Source: a virus. Taken from it: a DNA stretch of 20,427 nt. Every line of letters begins with the position of its first letter. Positions within the stretch are counted from its first letter, which is position 1. Shown here piece after piece: positions 14,037 through 20,427 of the stretch. Below the pieces are notes generated by a model. That model worked only from the letters and a program-made list of their open reading frames with translations. It did not search any database and was not told the origin of the DNA. The translations under genes were made by a program, and so were the position numbers. The stretch spans positions 1-20,427 of IMG/VR virus record IMGVR_UViG_3300021962_000819, one strand, 5' to 3'.

Positions 14037-14876
14037 TCAGGCAAGCAATTGTTCAATAGGTGATAGACAAGTGAAGTTTGTAATTAGCAATTCTTTCATC
14101 CCAGTATTGTTTGGACGATGCTGCATACCATAGGTAATGCTAAATGGACGTTGATGATAATACCTAAACAACTCTTTGATGTTGTCGTTGATATTGTAAG
14201 TGATCATCCAATTCAGATTACTGGCACCACATACATCAGCAAACTTTTGGTGATCAAATCCCCTGTGCATTGTTCCACCTTTGCCACCATAAAGAAAGTC
14301 TTTGATGTCATATGGGGGATCGAGAAACACAAAGGTATTCTCATCGCCAGGTTCCATAAGAAGATGACTGTAATCCGTATTGGTAATATGCCAATTCTGA
14401 ATCATCTCAGAATAATGTGGAAGATTTTTAATTCCACGCATCGTAAAGTTCTGAACAGATGCTTGCGGAGAGAATGACGAATTTTCAGTAAGACCAGAAT
14501 ACGAACACTTGTTCATAATCCAGAAATAAACTGCTGCCTGAAACTCACCCTGTTTATCGATGGTCTCTTTACACAGATTAAAGAGTTCTCGTGCACTCTC
14601 TTTGGTGTCGTACTTATCTTTGTACATCGCCAAGACATTTGAGAGATCTTCACCATACTCCTGAAGGATTGTCCAGAAGTTATAGAGATACCAATACTTA
14701 TCATTTACCCACACTGGATTATCAGGATTCCTGCGAGTAAACTCTAGGGCAACAGAACCCCCACCAAGAAAAGGTTCACGATACTCAGTCACATCCCTAG
14801 GGATGTTGTCACATAACATAGACGCTACACGAGACTTACCGCCAGGGTAGCGCAGTGGGGTTTTCAATCCTTTCAT
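14037..14876 (-). CDS. dam: DNA adenine N6-methyltransferase (Dam, D12 class)
   Basis: A 279-aa enzyme of the T4 Dam/DpnM alpha class. It has motif X LRYPGGKSRVA (8-18), the SAM-binding motif I EPFLGGGSVALE (34-45) and the catalytic motif IV FLDPPYD (DPPY 186-189), with NKCSYSGL near 122. It methylates N6 of adenine, classically in GATC, which would protect phage DNA from restriction; the target here cannot be read from sequence. The ATG overlaps the preceding stop as ATGA. It sits between the membrane protein gene and gp62, so it separates gp62 from gp44, which are adjacent in T4. Confidence 0.9.
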   Translation of the reverse strand: MKGLKTPLRYPGGKSRVASMLCDNIPRDVTEYREPFLGGGSVALEFTRRNPDNPVWVNDKYWYLYNFWTILQEYGEDLSNVLAMYKDKYDTKESARELFNLCKETIDKQGEFQAAVYFWIMNKCSYSGLTENSSFSPQASVQNFTMRGIKNLPHYSEMIQNWHITNTDYSHLLMEPGDENTFVFLDPPYDIKDFLYGGKGGTMHRGFDHQKFADVCGASNLNWMITYNINDNIKELFRYYHQRPFSITYGMQHRPNNTGMKELLITNFTCLSPIEQLLA

Positions 14877-15109
14877 TCAAACTCTCCAGTACGATTACGA
14901 ATCCGAGAGGTACTGTAACTAGAAGCAAGTGGCAGATCAGTTACGCAGGTGACACTAATCATTGTTGACTTAGTTGCTTCTGCCATTTGACGATACCCAA
15001 GACCAACGTAGATCTGACCACCGACAACAGCAACTGCCATCGATCCCCAGAAGATGTAGTACCACTTGGACTTGATCTGATACGGGAGAGTGTTTCGCAA
15101 TAGTTTCAT
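14873..15109 (-). CDS. Small membrane protein, unknown function
   Basis: A 78-aa protein starting MKLLRNTLPYQIKSKWYY. One membrane span (YYIFWGSMAVAVVGGQIYVGLGY, about 17-40) is flanked by a basic N-terminus, so the N-terminus should be inside and the 38-residue C-terminal part (ATKSTMISVTC … RIRNRTGEFE) outside. The ATG at 15107-15109 comes just after the previous stop; an in-frame ATG at 15142 would overlap the oxygenase gene by 31 nt. The 3' end overlaps dam as ATGA. No family is recognised. Confidence 0.7.
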   Translation of the reverse strand: MKLLRNTLPYQIKSKWYYIFWGSMAVAVVGGQIYVGLGYRQMAEATKSTMISVTCVTDLPLASSYSTSRIRNRTGEFE

Positions 15110-15111
15110 AA

Positions 15112-15660
15112 TCAATAGGAAGGGGACTCCGACTTTAACCATATATTACCAGACATCGATACCCTCTGTCCAGCGGATCGGAAGGGATATACATAATGAT
15201 TTAACCAAGAGGGGAAGATAAAGCAGTCACCGTTCTTTGGTTTGACAGGTCCCCATACGTTGTTGGATCCTTTCTGACGCTCACCATAATTGAAATACAG
15301 GGATCCTGCTTCTGGTGTTTCATCGTAAATCCCACTGGGGATATCCAGATAACAAACAAAACTTAGATCACCATCGTGATTGTGAACTGGTTGCCAATCG
15401 TTTGCTGTCTGAAAGTTTACCCATAACGGTTCGATATCAATATACCCCTTATGGTTATTCGTATATTCACGAACGTGATCAAGAATAACTTTCAGTTGAT
15501 GATCTTCAGGATAGATATACAACTGTTCAGCAAGTTGACCTACCAGTATTGGTGATGCATCATCTTGTGCATCAAATGCTATAGCGAGCAATTCTTTTCG
15601 GAGTTGCTCATTAATCTGCCCTTTATAAATTGAAGGACCGAAAGGACGAATCGTACTCAT
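15112..15660 (-). CDS. 2OG-Fe(II) oxygenase family protein
   Basis: A 182-aa protein. Ligand candidates are H93/H95 with D96 (PVHNHDGDLSFVCYL), the distal H155 (FPSWLNHYVYPF) and R166 (QRVSMSGN) for 2-oxoglutarate. The pattern WxPVHNHxGxLSF … FPSWLxHxVxPF … RxSxSxN is that of the phage 2OG-FeII_Oxy_5-like family. The substrate is unknown. It starts 1 nt after the stop of the preceding oxygenase gene, so two related oxygenases are produced in tandem. Confidence 0.82.
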   Translation of the reverse strand: MSTIRPFGPSIYKGQINEQLRKELLAIAFDAQDDASPILVGQLAEQLYIYPEDHQLKVILDHVREYTNNHKGYIDIEPLWVNFQTANDWQPVHNHDGDLSFVCYLDIPSGIYDETPEAGSLYFNYGERQKGSNNVWGPVKPKNGDCFIFPSWLNHYVYPFRSAGQRVSMSGNIWLKSESPSY

Positions 15661-15661
15661 A

Positions 15662-16270
15662 TCAGTTCAGAGAAAGATCTACCATATTTTGTCCATAAGG
15701 ACCAAAGTTAACTCCACCTGTAGGGAATGCATTCCAAGCGATTGCTGCCCTAAGTTCTGGACCGTGATGCGGTACAGACCAGTGGATCATCCAACTTGGC
15801 CAAATGAGAAGTTGCCCAGGAGTCGGTTCGACCGCTACAGCGTTCTCGTAGGTGCCACTGATGATTTCCAACTGGTTCATCGTTCGTGGCGTCAGAGGGT
15901 CCTGGAAGACCGTAGGAGACCCCTCTGTGAGGTAATAGATACCAGATAGGTAAGAGAAGGGATGACGGTGCGGTTGGTGGCATCCACCGCTCTCTGGACC
16001 GCTTACGTTGCCCCAGGCGAGGCACACCTCAAGGTCACCTTGCATTTGAAGTTGTTCTTCATTCTTGATCTCCTTGAGACAGTCTTCAATCCATTTGATG
16101 AGTGGTTGAAATTCATCCTGAAGATGGAGATCCCCTTTAGTAGTCTCAACCATATTCGGAATATTGAAGAGACCACGCTCACGTTCTAGCAAGGCATCCA
16201 AGGTGGGTTGTACCAGTTCTTCGTTATCAAACGAATAAAATCTAACTGGGAAGAAATCGTGCCTGTCCAT
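15662..16270 (-). CDS. 2OG-Fe(II) oxygenase family protein
   Basis: A 202-aa protein. It has H98, H101 and H103 (GCHQPHRHPFSYLSGIYYL), the distal H163 (WPSWMIHWSVPHH) and R174 (ELRAAIAWNAF). HxHxxSxxSGIYYL followed by IWPSWxxH is a hallmark of the 2OG-FeII_Oxy_5 family common in cyanophages. The N-terminal part (about 1-80) is less conserved. The ATG overlaps the upstream oxygenase gene by 29 nt. It has no strong Shine-Dalgarno and is probably coupled. The substrate is unknown. Confidence 0.82.
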   Translation of the reverse strand: MDRHDFFPVRFYSFDNEELVQPTLDALLERERGLFNIPNMVETTKGDLHLQDEFQPLIKWIEDCLKEIKNEEQLQMQGDLEVCLAWGNVSGPESGGCHQPHRHPFSYLSGIYYLTEGSPTVFQDPLTPRTMNQLEIISGTYENAVAVEPTPGQLLIWPSWMIHWSVPHHGPELRAAIAWNAFPTGGVNFGPYGQNMVDLSLN

Positions 16271-16829
16271 AATAATTGATGTTCAAGATGGTTCTGTCTT
16301 TGTGCTGACGAGGAGCAGAACCAGAATGGTAATGCAACCCATCGAAAATTACATACTTACCTTTTACAGGATCGATGTATTGTTTGGGTGTGACTTCAGA
16401 TGGTGGTGTACCATTGTAGGTTTCTTTATATATGTGAGTAGGTCCATCACTGTCATTAACATAATAGATCATCACATAATGTGGGTCGGGGCAATCAACG
16501 TGTGGTTGAGTGGGAGGAACAAAGTCCTTCATCACTTTAGCAGCACGTACACGGATCAACTGTTCAAAGTCCATATCGACATTGTTGAGCATCCATTCCC
16601 ATAGTTTTTTAAACACTATGTCATACGCTTTAGATGTAATCTCAAAGTCAGTATGAATTATATGCGCAAAATACGGATGCTCTTCGTACCCAGGTAACTG
16701 AAGAACCTCCGCATTGCCGTTGTATTTTGATGTAAATTCCTGATAGAACCAGGGAAAGGTGTTATCTCTACAAAGAACTTCGTAGATCCAATCACTGATT
16801 TCATCAGGAACGTATCCTACCTTAATCAT
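16242..16829 (-). CDS. 2OG-Fe(II) oxygenase family protein
   Basis: A 195-aa protein with H110-x-D112 (QPHVDCPDPHYVMIYYVN), the distal H166/H168 (FDGLHYHSGSAP) and R179 (KDRTILNINYYG), the full set of iron and 2-oxoglutarate ligands. The sequence differs clearly from the two oxygenases downstream, so it is not a recent duplicate. The ATG overlaps the preceding Sm-like gene as ATGA. It is the first of three oxygenase genes in a row between gp44 and dam. The substrate is unknown. Confidence 0.8.
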   Translation of the reverse strand: MIKVGYVPDEISDWIYEVLCRDNTFPWFYQEFTSKYNGNAEVLQLPGYEEHPYFAHIIHTDFEITSKAYDIVFKKLWEWMLNNVDMDFEQLIRVRAAKVMKDFVPPTQPHVDCPDPHYVMIYYVNDSDGPTHIYKETYNGTPPSEVTPKQYIDPVKGKYVIFDGLHYHSGSAPRQHKDRTILNINYYGQARFLPS

Positions 16830-17113
16830 ACAATGATCTTTTTACTTGGTGTTTCGATAAGAGAAAACATTTGTTCGTACTGCTCAACAATTTGATCTTG
16901 GGTTTCTGCGATGTACACAACATACGATTTAGGAATCTCAAGATCGACTCCCCTACCTTTAAGAATAGGTGACCAGGGAGCAAATGCCATAGTCCCAGTG
17001 CCAGAAGGAATGGCAACGATAGGGTTACGGATAACAATATTGTCGGTAAGATTACCAACAAGGTCTGCGACGACATCTTCGCCAGACCACATTCGGATTA
17101 GTTTAACGTTCAT
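16826..17113 (-). CDS. Small beta-rich protein, Sm-like pattern (copy A)
   Basis: A 95-aa protein starting MNVKLIRMWSGEDVVADL. Later features are IRNPIVAIP, MAFAPWSPIL, YVVYIAETQDQIVEQY and a C-terminal SKKIIV. It shares its opening and overall strand order with the two genes upstream of gp43. The fold is probably a five-strand barrel plus a helix, by inference. The ATG at 17111-17113 overlaps the gp44 stop as ATGA; an earlier in-frame start (17125) is less likely. Its position in the clamp-loader message suggests a replication-linked job, but no function is known to me. Confidence 0.78.
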   Translation of the reverse strand: MNVKLIRMWSGEDVVADLVGNLTDNIVIRNPIVAIPSGTGTMAFAPWSPILKGRGVDLEIPKSYVVYIAETQDQIVEQYEQMFSLIETPSKKIIV

Positions 17114-18051
17114 TTGAATTGACACTGCATCATAATTTCAGTTAGAAATGCCACCAAGTTGATCTCTTGATCGGCAACGAAAGCAGACTTGTACTGGTAC
17201 TCACCCAGGATAAGAACTGCTTGGGGAATGCTCTGAGGTTGAAAATACTCGTAGAGACTGTCATAGATGTTCCTCATAATTTGTGTTGGTTCATTGTCCA
17301 GATTAGTTGTCACCCACTTCTTCATCTTCGTGAACTCTTTGGTCTTCAAATAAGAAACCAGTTCATTAAGATTTAGGTTAGATACAACAGCAAGAATACC
17401 ATTATCGATCTTACCGATAGAGGCATACCGCTGCAGTTCGTTCAGGGTACGACGAAAGTCTGGAAAATACTTCTGAACTAGCGCCGCCAGAACACGAGGT
17501 TCGGCATCAATTCGTTCGGTTTCAAGAATCTTCTGAACCCGAGTAAAGAAAGCAGCAGCGATCTTTTGCTTTTCCGACTTGCCGAAGTTGAAGTCAACAA
17601 CAGAACATCTTGAGTGGAGTGGTTGAATAATTTTGTTCTTGTAGTTGCAGGTGAAGATGAATCTACAGTTGCGACTAAATTCCTCAATAGACGCCCGTAG
17701 GAGGAGTTGTACGTCGCTCCCTGTGTTATCTGCCTCATCAATGATGATGACTTTGTGTTTAGCAGTCGATGTAAGTGAGACGGTCGAAGCGAAGTTCTTC
17801 GCATTGTTTCGGACAGTTTCAAGGAATCGACCCTCGTCGGATCCATTAATGACATAGTAATCGGCACCAATTTCATTACACAGTGCTTTTGCAACGGTAG
17901 TCTTACCCAGACCAGGACCACCAGAAAGGAGTAGATTGGGGATCTCTCCCTTCTCAACAAACTTCAGGAATACATCCTTCACAGATTCGGAGAGAATACA
18001 ATCCTCAACTTTCTGAGGACGGTACTTTTCACACCAAAGAAAATCTGACAT
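17110..18051 (-). CDS. gp44: Clamp loader large subunit gp44 (AAA+ ATPase)
   Basis: A 313-aa AAA+ protein, like T4 gp44 (319 aa). It has the N-terminal FLWCEKYRPQKVEDCIL, Walker A GGPGLGKT (44-51), Walker B IIIDEADN (102-109), sensor 1 FTCN (133-136) and the arginine-finger SRC motif (147-149). Four copies with gp62 open and load the gp45 clamp at primer ends in an ATP-dependent way. It begins 7 nt after the stop of the 18059 gene and is followed by the Sm-like copy A. Confidence 0.94.
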   Translation of the reverse strand: MSDFLWCEKYRPQKVEDCILSESVKDVFLKFVEKGEIPNLLLSGGPGLGKTTVAKALCNEIGADYYVINGSDEGRFLETVRNNAKNFASTVSLTSTAKHKVIIIDEADNTGSDVQLLLRASIEEFSRNCRFIFTCNYKNKIIQPLHSRCSVVDFNFGKSEKQKIAAAFFTRVQKILETERIDAEPRVLAALVQKYFPDFRRTLNELQRYASIGKIDNGILAVVSNLNLNELVSYLKTKEFTKMKKWVTTNLDNEPTQIMRNIYDSLYEYFQPQSIPQAVLILGEYQYKSAFVADQEINLVAFLTEIMMQCQFK

Positions 18052-18058
18052 AATAATA

Positions 18059-18586
18059 TTAAATCCAGTCGGGTTTACGGTCGGGGATGCGAAGATAATT
18101 ATCTTTCACCCAAGGTTTAGATGCGATATACCGTTTGTAAGCGGTGAACGTATCTATTGTATCATCTTCTTTCCATTCAACGGGCATAGCACGAACAAAT
18201 GGAGTTGGACCTTTGCCAGATCGTCCTGCAGGATCTGGACGGGGAAACAACTTGTTAGCAGCAGAAAGAGTATGCAAGCAAGAATGAATCTTGGCATACC
18301 GATTGGAATACTCTTCACAGAGTGCTAGACCGTGATCAATCAACCACGACCAGTTGTGAACAAATTCTCCTGCCCAAATGGTGCAAGGATGATTACGAAA
18401 GGCACCTTTCTCGGTGCTGTATGGAGTTCCATCTACTTTGGGCAGAGTACCGAAACCTCTACCCCATTTATCAGATGCAATAATAGAAAGCATCTGGCAG
18501 CACTCTAGTGGCATCTTGACAATGTGCTTGTCTGGAAGAACTCGTGCTGAAAGGACGGGAGAGGGATCGGTAACAAAGATGTTCAT
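18059..18586 (-). CDS. Conserved phage protein of unknown function
   Basis: A 175-aa protein starting MNIFVTDPSPVLSARVLPDKHIVKM. I recognise the pattern (FVTDPDPV … DKHVVKMxLECCQMLS … FRNHPCTxWA … WLxxHGLALCEEYxxRY) as a widespread phage family, but know no proven function. The DKHxxKMxLE segment loosely recalls the N-terminal LADQH…E region of T4 endonuclease V, a pyrimidine-dimer glycosylase; this is a weak hint only. The ATG overlaps the gp45 stop as ATGA, so it is made with the clamp. Confidence 0.75.
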   Translation of the reverse strand: MNIFVTDPSPVLSARVLPDKHIVKMPLECCQMLSIIASDKWGRGFGTLPKVDGTPYSTEKGAFRNHPCTIWAGEFVHNWSWLIDHGLALCEEYSNRYAKIHSCLHTLSAANKLFPRPDPAGRSGKGPTPFVRAMPVEWKEDDTIDTFTAYKRYIASKPWVKDNYLRIPDRKPDWI

Positions 18587-19266
18587 TTTGTTTCTGGTTC
18601 TAGAGCGATGTAATACTGAAGATCCAATGCTGCAGACTTGGCAACAAAGTGAGCAACACGTCCTCCAGATATGCTCACATCATAATCAACTTGCTGGAGT
18701 CGGAGGTTCTCAACCTTGAAACAGTAACAAAACTCAGTGTCATCGTCACATTCACCAACAGGAATCTCAAAGGTATTGCTGGTTTCGTTCTTCTTGTCAC
18801 ATACCCGAAGGATAATTTCATTTCCTTTGGTAGTCAGACACAGATCAGGAACAGCATAGATTTGCGATGCCTTAGAAAGTTTGTCAAGATCTGCAGCAGT
18901 TACAGTGAATTGAACATTCACATTGGTCATTGGGATCTCTTTGTTTGGCGGACGTACAATGAGATCGGGATCGCTGTAGTAGAAACTGGTGCGTCCTCCA
19001 CGGTTTTGATCTGAGACGATAACCTTTCGATCATCAGTGAAGTCCAAGACAGGATCTGTAAACAACGAGATACCACTGAGAAATACAGGGAGGTCATAGA
19101 TTGCGACCTGAGTTGGGAAGTCTTCGTTAACCTTAGCAGAAGCGTAAATGTTCTTGTTAACAGAAATCGTGCGGATATAAGAACCAGGATCGATAACGAT
19201 AGACTTGTTGATGGTTGCAAAGTTCTTCAGTGTATTGTAGGTTTCTTTACTCAGGTTCATCTTCAT
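18583..19266 (-). CDS. gp45: Sliding clamp gp45
   Basis: A 227-aa protein, the length of T4 gp45 (228 aa). The opening (LSKETYNTLKNFATINKSIV … TQVAIYDLPVFLSGISLF) follows the T4 clamp pattern closely. The rest alternates beta strands and helices as in a two-domain trimeric clamp. It tethers gp43 to DNA and in T4 also activates late transcription through gp33 and gp55, which ties it to the late promoters seen here. The ATG at 19264-19266 overlaps the preceding stop as ATGA with GAGGAG 10 nt upstream; a second ATG lies 6 nt on. Confidence 0.93.
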   Translation of the reverse strand: MKMNLSKETYNTLKNFATINKSIVIDPGSYIRTISVNKNIYASAKVNEDFPTQVAIYDLPVFLSGISLFTDPVLDFTDDRKVIVSDQNRGGRTSFYYSDPDLIVRPPNKEIPMTNVNVQFTVTAADLDKLSKASQIYAVPDLCLTTKGNEIILRVCDKKNETSNTFEIPVGECDDDTEFCYCFKVENLRLQQVDYDVSISGGRVAHFVAKSAALDLQYYIALEPETK

Positions 19267-19550
19267 CGGTTAGGGTACTCCTCACGAGTTGCGTTTTTAT
19301 CATTAAAGTGTAGCAGAAGAACTGCATAATGCAGCACCTTCAAAATGTCACGGCGGGCAGTGCCCTTTTTATCATAGCGAGAGGCATACTTCAGGATGTT
19401 ACTACGGCAGAATGCCTCACCATCGCCACACGCTTCAATCAAATCAAGTGTCTGAATACCGTCATCACCAGAAGAATAGTGCTGTCGATATGTGTCGGTG
19501 ATGTAGGTACGCACCTCATCGAGAATTGCTTCTTCGTTGTACTTGAACAT
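19263..19550 (-). CDS. DUF3310-like small protein
   Basis: A 95-aa protein. The central EACGDGEAFCRSNILKYASRYDKKGTARRDILKVLHYAVL resembles the DUF3310 pattern (GNxxKYxxRxxxKxGxxDLxKAxxYL) found in many phages, sometimes labelled a nucleotide kinase without proof. The function is unknown. The start ATG is the first after the sigma70-type promoter at 19575-19604, so this gene leads the early gp45-gp44 message. It overlaps gp45 by 4 nt. Confidence 0.8.
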   Translation of the reverse strand: MFKYNEEAILDEVRTYITDTYRQHYSSGDDGIQTLDLIEACGDGEAFCRSNILKYASRYDKKGTARRDILKVLHYAVLLLHFNDKNATREEYPNR

Positions 19551-19574
19551 AGTGTAAGGGGGTGGTATTTACCC

Positions 19575-19604
19575 AGTATAAGGTTTACAGATGGATCGTG
19601 TCAA
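19575..19604 (-). promoter_or_regulatory. Sigma70 (early) promoter TTGACA-18-TATACT
   Basis: On the minus strand TTGACA (19599-19604, perfect) is followed after 18 nt by TATACT (19575-19580, 5 of 6). The -35 box contains the TGA stop of the cobS-like gene. It lies 25 nt upstream of the DUF3310-like ATG and should start early transcription of the clamp, clamp loader and downstream genes by host RNA polymerase. Confidence 0.8.
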
Positions 19605-20427
19605 GTGAACACGGTGGGGTTTTCGTTGCTGATAACTTCAATGGTGTCGGCATTAAAGTCAACATCAATCTTATCGTACAGTTCAAGGAATGCTTGCTTG
19701 GTCTCATCATCGAAACGATTGACACTGTACTTGATGGCATCTTCCTTGGAATTGAAGATGGAGTATGCCTTGATGATATGAACAAGGCGACGAGTGGAGA
19801 TCACTTCATCAATGCCACCATCGAAGAAGGTCTTACGAATGACTTGTGCCCAATCACACAGGCGCTTGCAGAAGTCACGGTCTTCCACGCCAAGGTCCAG
19901 AGCAACCCCCTCCAGGATCTTCTGTTCGGTCGCAGGGGCAGGATATTCTTGTTCTAGGGTGATAGCAAAACGCTCAAGGAATGCTTCATTGAGAACGTTG
20001 GTGCCGATAAAGCGACCGTCATCAGAACCCTTGCCCTTGGTGTTGGCAGTGGCAACAACGTTAAACCCAGCAGCAGGTTTGACAAACTTACCAATTTTCT
20101 TCAGGTAAACACCTTTACCCTCAAGGATAGATTGCAGACAAAGGATCTTATTAGAAGCAAGATCAACCTCATCTAGAAGCAGCACTGCTCCCCGTTCCAG
20201 AGCTTCAACCACTGGACCGTTGTGCCAAACAGTATCGCCATTGACAAGACGGAAACCACCAATAAGGTCATCTTCATCGGTCTCGATGGTGATGTTCACC
20301 CGAACGAACTCCCTATTTAGTTGGGCACACGCTTGCTCAACGGAGAAGGTCTTACCATTACCAGAGAGACCAGTGATAAAAGTAGGATAGAAAATGCCTG
20401 CCTTAAGAATTTTCTTTACGACAGAAA
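19601..20427 (-). CDS. cobS: CobS/MoxR-like AAA+ ATPase (5' end outside window)
   Basis: About 274 residues are visible and the frame is open to the right edge. It has Walker A GLSGNGKT (just inside the edge), then NITIETDEDDLIGGF, Walker B VLLLDEVD, sensor 1 VVATANTKGKGSDDGRF and ISTRRLV. The AAA+ pattern, including ATANT-x-G-x-G-D near sensor 1, resembles CobS, the ATPase subunit of aerobic cobaltochelatase, and T4-like cyanophages are known to carry this gene under that name. No partner CobT/CobN is seen here, so a cobalamin role is not shown. Its own start is beyond the window; the GTG at 20299 lies after the Walker A and is not the start. Confidence 0.88.
   Translation of the reverse strand, partial: SVVKKILKAGIFYPTFITGLSGNGKTFSVEQACAQLNREFVRVNITIETDEDDLIGGFRLVNGDTVWHNGPVVEALERGAVLLLDEVDLASNKILCLQSILEGKGVYLKKIGKFVKPAAGFNVVATANTKGKGSDDGRFIGTNVLNEAFLERFAITLEQEYPAPATEQKILEGVALDLGVEDRDFCKRLCDWAQVIRKTFFDGGIDEVISTRRLVHIIKAYSIFNSKEDAIKYSVNRFDDETKQAFLELYDKIDVDFNADTIEVISNENPTVFT

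Noticed and set aside
20297-20299. GTG as the start of the cobS-like gene
   Set aside because: The frame continues upstream to the window edge and includes the Walker A motif GLSGNGKT, so the true start is outside the window.

Overview
This window looks like the DNA-replication module of a T4-like cyanophage (a myovirus of marine Synechococcus or Prochlorococcus). The T4 replisome genes are recognisable from protein motifs: sliding clamp gp45, clamp loader gp44 and gp62, RegA, DNA polymerase gp43, recombinase UvsX and helicase gp41. The accessory genes are typical of cyanophages: cobS-like ATPase, DUF3310-like protein, hsp20, mazG and several phage 2-oxoglutarate/Fe(II) oxygenases. No tRNA, rRNA, CRISPR array or insertion sequence was seen.

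Almost everything is on the minus strand, so transcription reads from high to low coordinates. From the right: cobS-like ATPase (5' end outside the window), an early sigma70-type promoter (19575-19604), DUF3310-like gene, gp45, a conserved phage protein, gp44, a small beta-rich protein, three 2OG oxygenases, a small membrane protein, dam, gp62, regA, a 58-aa protein and a short zinc-ribbon protein. Most junctions are ATGA or 8-nt stop/start overlaps, which suggests translational coupling. The left part resumes with a 75-aa protein, two more small beta-rich proteins, gp43, uvsX, a prolyl-hydroxylase-like oxygenase, gp41, mazG, a small membrane protein, a fifth oxygenase and the partial gene at the left edge.

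Between regA and gp43 (about 8.2-12.9 kb) the replisome order is interrupted by a block with a different character. It holds two small outer-membrane-barrel-like proteins, hsp20, three secreted proteins (the only plus-strand genes) and four inner-membrane or proline-rich proteins. T4-type late promoters (NATAAATA) precede these units at 8208, 9183, 9783 and 12921, and another precedes the gene at the left edge (720). This block therefore probably acts late in infection on the host envelope, while the flanking genes copy DNA early. Its exact job is unknown.

The most unusual details are: an early and a late promoter superimposed at 9183-9216; a late promoter inside a palindrome that leads straight into a terminator-like hairpin at 8167-8220; two genes with no ordinary start codon (10671 and 13039); a 35-aa membrane protein coupled through TGATG; a 143-bp tail-to-tail coding overlap; three related Sm-like small proteins beside the polymerase and clamp loader; and five different 2OG oxygenases. 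Function calls come from motif recognition only, since no database search was possible.
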